Below, piece by piece: positions 58,824 through 64,000 of a stretch of DNA of 64,000 nt. Numbering within the stretch: position 1 is the first letter of the stretch; each line of letters begins with the position of its first letter. Under the pieces are notes generated by a model. The model did no database searches and was not told the DNA's origin. It saw nothing but the letters and a program-made list of their open reading frames with translations. Origin of the DNA: Paenibacillus mangrovi (GTDB lineage Bacteria; Bacillota; Bacilli; Paenibacillales; Paenibacillaceae); the NCBI RefSeq assembly GCF_022898935.1, contig NZ_JALIRP010000003.1:186001-250000 (forward strand), written 5' to 3'. A program made the position numbers and the translations under genes.

Positions 58824-59479
58824 CCCCTAAATTTTGCATAGGCCAGATCATAATCGGCAAAATCATGTATCTCTTCAAGCTTAACAGAAACTTTCTTCTT
58901 CTTCTCTAATTCCTTGTATCGCTCATCATCAATCGGCTGCTTGACCCGGTTGCCTGAAGGCAGCTCCAGCACGGCGAAGTTCCGTGTTTTCCCCTTATAT
59001 TCGGTTTTGTAGACGCCGACCAAATCGACTTCCGTGGTTACGGGAATATTCAGTTCAGTCATATCTTTTTGGGCTTCTTCCTGCGTTTTAAAGGTTTTGA
59101 TCGTCCTCCACGAAAACAGAGTGACGTTAGTGCGCTGGTCATCACCCGTAAACAATTCCGCATCCATATATTGTAGAGCCCAGATTTTATCACCAGTCGC
59201 GTAGTTTTCATCGTTTGGCATCAATTCATTGTCCGGCGAAATCGTCATATCGCTGCCGATCAAATCCCCGACGGTGCTCTCTACGATCTTGTAATCCCAC
59301 GGTACGCGGGACATACCGTCCATGAATCCCTCTGATGTGAAATCTGTATTGAAATCGGAACCCTCATTGTCGGAGCAAGCATTCAGCAGGAGCATAGCCA
59401 ACATGGAGAGCACCAGAACAGCGGCAAGCTTAAATCTCGTTCTGGAGGACCGGTGCTTCCCTTCCCGGTTACTTCTCAT
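58811..59479 (-). CDS. Lipoprotein, unknown
   Basis: 222 residues. Basic N-terminus, helix, lipobox LLLNACSD, then an extracytoplasmic domain with WALQYMDAELFTGDD and FAVLELPSGNRVKQPIDDE and a Lys-rich segment ELEKKKKVSVKLEEI. Its ATG abuts the stop of the ATP-grasp gene. No named domain recognised; position suggests a surface partner of the DUF350/ATP-grasp pair. Confidence 0.75.
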   Translation of the reverse strand: MRSNREGKHRSSRTRFKLAAVLVLSMLAMLLLNACSDNEGSDFNTDFTSEGFMDGMSRVPWDYKIVESTVGDLIGSDMTISPDNELMPNDENYATGDKIWALQYMDAELFTGDDQRTNVTLFSWRTIKTFKTQEEAQKDMTELNIPVTTEVDLVGVYKTEYKGKTRNFAVLELPSGNRVKQPIDDERYKELEKKKKVSVKLEEIHDFADYDLAYAKFRGWAN

Positions 59480-60676
59480 CTACCTCACTCCTATCGCTAT
59501 AAAATGACTCGTATTCCCTGTAATCAGTCCGCCAGCTCTGCCAAGCAGTCCGCAAGGCTTGCCGTTAATCATGAACATCCCAGTTAACAGGCGGCGTTCC
59601 CCCACAACTGTGGTGATTTCCGGAAGATTTGCTCTCATCTGATAGACGGAAGGAAACAACTCACTCGTGTCAAAGCCGTCCTCGTCCTTGATCTCCAGCT
59701 CTCCCTCATTGTCGAACATTTGAACCGAACCACCCTCGCGCCCAAACATAGACTTAGAGACATAACTTCCGGAAAAGACCGGCTTATTATATGTCGGCAA
59801 AATATATTTTTCGATCACTTCACGTTCTTCATCATTATATAAAAGCCCCAGTTCATAGAGTCCCCAAGCCGCTGCTATCAATCCCTTGGACTGCAGCAGG
59901 ATGCTGTGCGGCGTATTGAACAGCGCAAGCTTTCCAGTCTCGATCGCATAGGCAAGCGCATCTCCCCCATCATCCACGGCCATCCATTCCTTCGGGTACA
60001 AGGCAAACATGCGCTTGATTTCACGCCCACTACCATCCTTGACAATCCCGTGGTCGATCGTAAGGTCGAGGCAATCCACGCACTGGATATGAAGCCCGCT
60101 GTGCTTCACCAGCGCATTAATCGTCCCGGAATCCTCCAGATGCTCGCCGTACGCGATGCATGCCGCTGTATCCGGCTGTTCCACGCTCCAGGCTGCCGCC
60201 ACAAGCTCTTTCATCTGAACATTGGGCGAATGAACGCCAGCCTCCCGGCACATCCAAGGCGTAACGATCGATGCTTCCACATAACCTGTAGGCGTATCCG
60301 CATTCAGTTCGTACAGCTTGATGCTTCCATAATGCGAGACAGCGTAATCAAACCGCGCATAGCGGCTGATCAGGTTCTCCTCAGGCAGAGGACAGATGTC
60401 CAGCATATCCCACAAAATTTCCGGAATACCGATCAGATCATACAGATGCCGGTTGCCATGCACATATCGTACGGTCCGGTCCAGAATCCGCCACAGACGT
60501 GCAGACGCGTCTTCCAGCTCCCGGTAGGTGTCTTGGCTCATCACGACCAATTGATCGAGCCAATATTCCTCATCCTCAATATTCGCCCAGGTGAAGCCGA
60601 GCTGCCTGAGCTGCTCTACACGTTCCCTGCGGTCCTGTCCACTTGGCTCCAATACCTCAAATACACTGCCGGTCAT
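59480..60676 (-). CDS. Glutathionylspermidine synthase-like ATP-grasp ligase (YjfC/YgiC type)
   Basis: 398 residues. Characteristic segments: RYARFDYAVSHYGSIKLYELNADTPTGYVEASI (residues about 105-137, given here in part as KLYELNADTPTG), FALYPKEWM, LPTYNKPVFSGSYVSKSMFGREGG region and closing GRAGGLITGN. This is the C-terminal synthase fold of glutathionylspermidine synthase without the amidase domain, as in E. coli YgiC/YjfC, which form amide bonds with unknown partners. Overlaps the upstream Ser/Gly-rich gene by ATGA. Confidence 0.88.
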   Translation of the reverse strand: MTGSVFEVLEPSGQDRRERVEQLRQLGFTWANIEDEEYWLDQLVVMSQDTYRELEDASARLWRILDRTVRYVHGNRHLYDLIGIPEILWDMLDICPLPEENLISRYARFDYAVSHYGSIKLYELNADTPTGYVEASIVTPWMCREAGVHSPNVQMKELVAAAWSVEQPDTAACIAYGEHLEDSGTINALVKHSGLHIQCVDCLDLTIDHGIVKDGSGREIKRMFALYPKEWMAVDDGGDALAYAIETGKLALFNTPHSILLQSKGLIAAAWGLYELGLLYNDEEREVIEKYILPTYNKPVFSGSYVSKSMFGREGGSVQMFDNEGELEIKDEDGFDTSELFPSVYQMRANLPEITTVVGERRLLTGMFMINGKPCGLLGRAGGLITGNTSHFIAIGVR

Positions 60677-61353
60677 CCGCCGAACCCACCGCTTCGTGAG
60701 CTTGATTTCGAGCTGGATTTGCCGGACGAGCTGAAACCGCTGGATTTACCGCCGATACCGCCGGAGCCTGACGATGTTCCGCGCCGTGTGATCGATCCCG
60801 TTGATCGGGAAGTTTTAGGTGTGACCGTGGAGCCTACAACCGATTTGTTCTGGAATGTGCTGCTGGAATACGAACGCGGCTTGTAGGTCTGCGATGTCCC
60901 GCTATAATATGTACGTCTGTTGTCATAATACGTGCTTGGATGATAGCTCGATCCGTTGTTAAATAAGAAATGATACAGCAGCAGATCATCCCAGCCGAAC
61001 CCGGAATGACTCACCCCGTAGTTGTTGATTGTCGTCGTTCCTCCGCTTCCAGTGCTGCCCATGGTTCCGCTCTGCCCTTCAGCTTCCTTCTCGGTCTCTT
61101 CGGGAAGGGGTATGTTCCAATCGGTATTTTTATCGAAATACGCCTTTACTTCATCGTTCGACCATGAGACCAGCTTCGGCTCATCTGCCGTTCCGGTTGT
61201 AGCGCCTGCAGCGGTCGCACTAGGCAATAAGAAAGCGTTCGCGAGAAGCGCTATGCCCAGCGATGTGGACAAGACGCGCACCGGTTTGCCTTCTGGCGTA
61301 AACAGCTTGGAGACCGCTTTTTCCTTATCCTGTGGCTGTTGTTCGTTCGTCAT
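60673..61353 (-). CDS. Ser/Gly-rich surface protein partner of the ATP-grasp ligase
   Basis: 226 residues. Hydrophobic segment at about 28-50, an acidic stretch with WSNDEVKAYFDKNTDW, a central Tyr/Ser/Gly region, and a basic Ser/Gly-rich tail (about 180-226) ending RSGGFGG. No Cys, low complexity. It occupies the place of YgiB/YjfM (DUF1190) in E. coli ygiBC/yjfMC and has the same kind of Ser/Arg/Gly tail, but family membership was not proven. Stop and the ligase start share ATGA, so the two are tightly coupled; it could be the ligase substrate. Confidence 0.7.
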   Translation of the reverse strand: MTNEQQPQDKEKAVSKLFTPEGKPVRVLSTSLGIALLANAFLLPSATAAGATTGTADEPKLVSWSNDEVKAYFDKNTDWNIPLPEETEKEAEGQSGTMGSTGSGGTTTINNYGVSHSGFGWDDLLLYHFLFNNGSSYHPSTYYDNRRTYYSGTSQTYKPRSYSSSTFQNKSVVGSTVTPKTSRSTGSITRRGTSSGSGGIGGKSSGFSSSGKSSSKSSSRSGGFGG

Positions 61354-61385
61354 GATTCGTTCCTCCCTTCAATGCACGCCCCCAG

Positions 61386-61601
61386 CTACTCCGTACGGAT
61401 CCGGACCAGCAGGAGCTCCAGTTTGCCCTCATCCACATTCAATCTTCCTTCAATGGCCTCATATTCCTGACCGCCAACGACAAGATAATTCACATGCTCC
61501 AGCGCAGCGATCATATTCATGCTCCAATAGCGCTCTTCAATACGCCGCAGCTCGCCGCTTGGCATTTTTTCCGTTAAAATCACGCTCATATCGTTGCCCA
61601 T
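61386..61601 (-). CDS. Small protein, first gene of the ATP-grasp operon
   Basis: Start ATG 61601 with GGGGGT eight bases upstream; the frame continues to 61712 without a better site. 71 residues, beta-rich: NDMSVILTEKMPSGELRRIEE and VVGGQEYEAIEGRL. No family recognised. Confidence 0.55.
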   Translation of the reverse strand: MGNDMSVILTEKMPSGELRRIEERYWSMNMIAALEHVNYLVVGGQEYEAIEGRLNVDEGKLELLLVRIRTE

Positions 61602-61890
61602 CCTGAATACCCCCTGTATTAAATTCATGCATATGTCATCTTGATACGTATAAATGAAGCGGTTCGTTCCATCATGAATCCACACAAAACGAATAATTGT
61701 GGAAGTACGCATCTATCAGAATAAAACCTTCCAATCCGAAACGCAATGAAAACTGGGAACCAACATTAATCTTAACTTTTTTCACGATGTACCTCAGCAA
61801 CCTTTTTTTGGGTAAAACGTTTAATATATGAAACTGACGAGTGCATTTGCACAATGACTCCAATAAATATCTCACGAAAAGAGGTAGATG
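61602..61890. other. Divergent control region
   Basis: No gene. Should hold promoters of the ATP-grasp operon (-) and the beta-propeller pair (+); a GTAAAACGTTTAATATATGA stretch at 61812-61831 is promoter-like. No operator recognised. Confidence 0.4.
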
Positions 61891-63213
61891 ATGTTGAATA
61901 AAGCCAAACGGATCCGTGCTGGAGCAGTATCCGCCCTCGCCGCAGCCATTCTATGCGGAAGCAGCTCCATCCCTATTACGCATGCTGATTCCCCAGCCGT
62001 TTCGTACGGTTCATTCAGCGGTCAGCGCATCAATGCCCCCCTGATTAAACCGCAATGGACCGCAGCCGTCGATCCCAATTCGAATGCAACCGTGTCGGAT
62101 AACGGACTGGTCCTCTCCTTTTCAGGAAAAAAACTGGTCGCGCTGAATCTGGCTACCGGCAAACCTTCGTTTACGTACGGCAGCAACCTGAAGCCGTCTG
62201 TACAGTACGTGAACGGTACCGCTTATGGTATCTCGGAGGATGGCCGCGTATATGCCGTGAACGTAAAGACGGGGAAAGCCATCTGGCAGACAACTGCAGG
62301 CATTTCCGATGCAGACGCTCCCGTTGTTATCGGCGATACCGTCTACGTATCCAAGAAAAATGCCCTTATCGCTTTGGAGGCTACCACGGGTAAGCAGCGC
62401 TGGAAGGCGGTCAATCAGGCAGAATATGGAGTTAACATCAGCATGGAAGAAGATGGCGTGGTTTTCGTGTCATATCTCGTTTCTGGAGCGTACACGTATT
62501 CGCAGCTAGATGCCATCGATAAGAAAACGGGAAAGGAATTATGGAAAGCAAGTTTGTACGAAGCCCCAATCGCGGTCAGGGACGGACTGGTTTATTCCAA
62601 AAAGGAACAATCCATGTTCGAAGCGCTCAACAATCCCGAACCCGATACACCAAACCTGACCTTTTCCGTACTTGATGCGAAAACAGGAAAAGAGATGGGG
62701 CAGCGCGTATACTCCTGGACACGTTCCAACACACCATCCCACGGTGTGAGTGGTTCCACGCTGCTAAGCGGCAATGACTTCTATTTGACTACCGAAAATG
62801 CGATACAGAAGTATGATTTCAGTCATTATGAAAAGGACGGCAAGCCGCTTCAGAAGTGGGCTATACCGTATAACTCCGGAAGGCTGATCGGATCGGTGCA
62901 CGCCGGCAGAATTTATTTTAGTCATTATGACACGAAAACCCTTACAGGCATGAAGCTGGCAGATGGCCAGGAAGTCAGCTGGGGCCCAGACAACCCGCCC
63001 GTCCAGACTGACATTTACGGCAACGGCGTCTATATCGGACAAAGCGACGGTGTATTCCACGGCTATAACCTGCAAACGACAGCTCCGGCGTTTACTGTGA
63101 ATACAGGATCACGCAATTACGGACCAACCCTCCGCTCCGGGAATACGCTTATCATCCAGGCTAAGGATACCGGTAAGCTGATTGCCGTTCCAGTGCCGAA
63201 GGCGCTGCAATAA
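61891..63213 (+). CDS. Secreted PQQ-like beta-propeller repeat protein
   Basis: 440 residues from ATG 61891 (GAGGT five bases upstream; ATG 61888 is adjacent). Signal peptide ending near SIPITHADS. The mature part is made of propeller repeats with the PQQ-enzyme-like pattern: KLVALNLATGKPSF, RVYAVNVKTGKAIWQT, NALIALEATTGKQRWK, QLDAIDKKTGKELWK. No catalytic motif of quinoprotein dehydrogenases is seen, so it is more likely a binding or structural surface protein (BamB/PQQ_2-like). Tandem paralogue follows. Confidence 0.87.
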   Translation: MLNKAKRIRAGAVSALAAAILCGSSSIPITHADSPAVSYGSFSGQRINAPLIKPQWTAAVDPNSNATVSDNGLVLSFSGKKLVALNLATGKPSFTYGSNLKPSVQYVNGTAYGISEDGRVYAVNVKTGKAIWQTTAGISDADAPVVIGDTVYVSKKNALIALEATTGKQRWKAVNQAEYGVNISMEEDGVVFVSYLVSGAYTYSQLDAIDKKTGKELWKASLYEAPIAVRDGLVYSKKEQSMFEALNNPEPDTPNLTFSVLDAKTGKEMGQRVYSWTRSNTPSHGVSGSTLLSGNDFYLTTENAIQKYDFSHYEKDGKPLQKWAIPYNSGRLIGSVHAGRIYFSHYDTKTLTGMKLADGQEVSWGPDNPPVQTDIYGNGVYIGQSDGVFHGYNLQTTAPAFTVNTGSRNYGPTLRSGNTLIIQAKDTGKLIAVPVPKALQ

Positions 63214-63266
63214 GTAACAAATTCATGGCCGTTTTTTATCAAACGCGAAAAGAGGTCCAAGATAAA

Positions 63267-64000
63267 ATGCTGAAATTAATCCGTACCGGAACCATTGCCG
63301 CCATGGCAGTTGCAGTCTTCATAAGCGGAGGCATTGTACCTGCCGCGTACGCTGCAGCTCCTGTTGTTTCATTCAGCTTTCCTGCATCAGAGCCGATAAA
63401 AGCTCCTTTGCAAAAGCCGTTGTGGACGGCCTCCTATGACAAAAATGCCAACAACGTCGTAACGGACGACGGTATACTTTTCACCTTTTCAGGGGGCAAG
63501 CTGATTGCCTTGGATGTTAACACCGGCAAAAAGCTTTTTACATACGGCAATAAGCTCCGGCCGGGCGCTGCGTATCTAAAAGGAGTTGTTTATGGAGTTA
63601 CTGAGTCCGGACAAGTATATGCCGTCAATGTCAAAACAGGTAAAGGCCTGTGGCAGACCAGCGCAGGAGTGAGCAATGATATAACTCCTTCCATCTTCAG
63701 CGATACGCTATATGTGACGAAGGACAATGCCATCATCGCCCTGGAGGCATCTACGGGGAAACAGCGGTGGAAATCTATTGAAGAGAACTCCGACTTCTCG
63801 GGAGGCGTTGCTAGGGAATCGGACGGCATTGTTTATGCAATCTACATGGTACAGGGAGCTCTCACTACTGTTCAGTTAGATGCAATCGATAAGAAGACTG
63901 GTAAAAAGCTTTGGGAACATATCAGACAAAATGCACCATTAGCCGTACAAAATGGACTTGTTTATTCTGTAGTTGATGAGTATCCTTTTGACGATGCTGA
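63267..64000 (+). CDS. Second PQQ-like beta-propeller paralogue, truncated by window end
   Basis: ATG 63267, ten bases after AGAGGT, open to the last base (about 244 codons). It begins with a signal peptide (LIRTGTIAAMAVAVFISGG) and repeats the same blades as the preceding gene: KLIALDVNTGKKLF, QVYAVNVKTGKGLWQT, NAIIALEASTGKQRWK, QLDAIDKKTGKKLW. Clear tandem duplicate, moderately diverged. Starts 53 bases after the first gene and probably shares its transcript. Confidence 0.88.
   Translation, partial: MLKLIRTGTIAAMAVAVFISGGIVPAAYAAAPVVSFSFPASEPIKAPLQKPLWTASYDKNANNVVTDDGILFTFSGGKLIALDVNTGKKLFTYGNKLRPGAAYLKGVVYGVTESGQVYAVNVKTGKGLWQTSAGVSNDITPSIFSDTLYVTKDNAIIALEASTGKQRWKSIEENSDFSGGVARESDGIVYAIYMVQGALTTVQLDAIDKKTGKKLWEHIRQNAPLAVQNGLVYSVVDEYPFDDA

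Noticed and set aside
59906-60886. A 326-codon open frame on the + strand
   Set aside because: It runs antisense across the ATP-grasp gene and the Ser/Gly gene; composition is that of a shadow.

Overview
The window looks like chromosomal DNA from a Paenibacillus-type Bacillota. Evidence: moderate GC, strong GGAGG-type ribosome binding sites with frequent TTG/GTG starts, a T-box leader, a cobalamin riboswitch, and Bacillus-type gene sets (YtrA-like GntR/ABC operon, YjlC-Ndh, CcdC, heterodimeric HepS/HepT-like prenyl synthase). No rRNA, prophage, IS element or CRISPR array was seen. There is one tRNA gene.

Layout. 1-4707: end of a MATE transporter, then a GntR/ABC-2 transporter operon with a palindromic operator over its promoter. 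4923-18126: the main feature, a two-armed convergent locus resembling the Listeria flavin-based extracellular electron transfer (EET) locus. The + arm encodes a doubly FMN-binding lipoprotein (PplA-like), Ndh2 with a membrane tail, a HepS-like small subunit and a polyprenyl diphosphate synthase (DmkB-like). The - arm encodes EetA, EetB, two ECF ATPases and EcfT, then a tandem-domain U32 protein, a class III aminotransferase, a UbiA-family prenyltransferase and a small membrane protein. Together these could make a dedicated quinone, reduce it from NADH and pass electrons to surface flavins. The U32 and aminotransferase genes are not part of the described Listeria set.

18234-27690: HD-GYP protein, ArsR-type regulator divergent from an EamA exporter, a candidate structured RNA, polysaccharide deacetylase, YkuD transpeptidase, small enzymes and tRNA-Thr(CGU). 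28393-34139: cobalamin riboswitch over class I ribonucleotide reductase genes split by an odd 350-base gap, then a T-box-controlled divergent seryl-tRNA synthetase. 34282-43920: housekeeping and hypothetical genes (NnrD/E, LOG, lactonase, Rrf2), ending with an RlmA-type rRNA methyltransferase behind a tiny Arg-Leu-Arg leader peptide and a terminator. 43959-52690: ECF sigma/anti-sigma pair, MBL-TetR pair with two palindromic operators, CcdC, and YjlC-Ndh with a Rex-like site and competing leader hairpins, then an LDH-like enzyme. 52702-57083: amidase, small enzymes, Nudix. 57378-61601: a six-gene operon with K+ channel, DUF350, lipoprotein, glutathionylspermidine-synthase-like ATP-grasp and a Ser/Gly-rich protein, similar in content to E. 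coli yjfKLMC / ygiBC neighbourhoods. 61891-64000: two tandem secreted PQQ-like beta-propellers, the second running off the window.

A dispersed two-hairpin repeat of about 106 bases occurs in whole or part at least seven times in intergenic DNA. All function calls come from reading motifs by eye; no database search was run.
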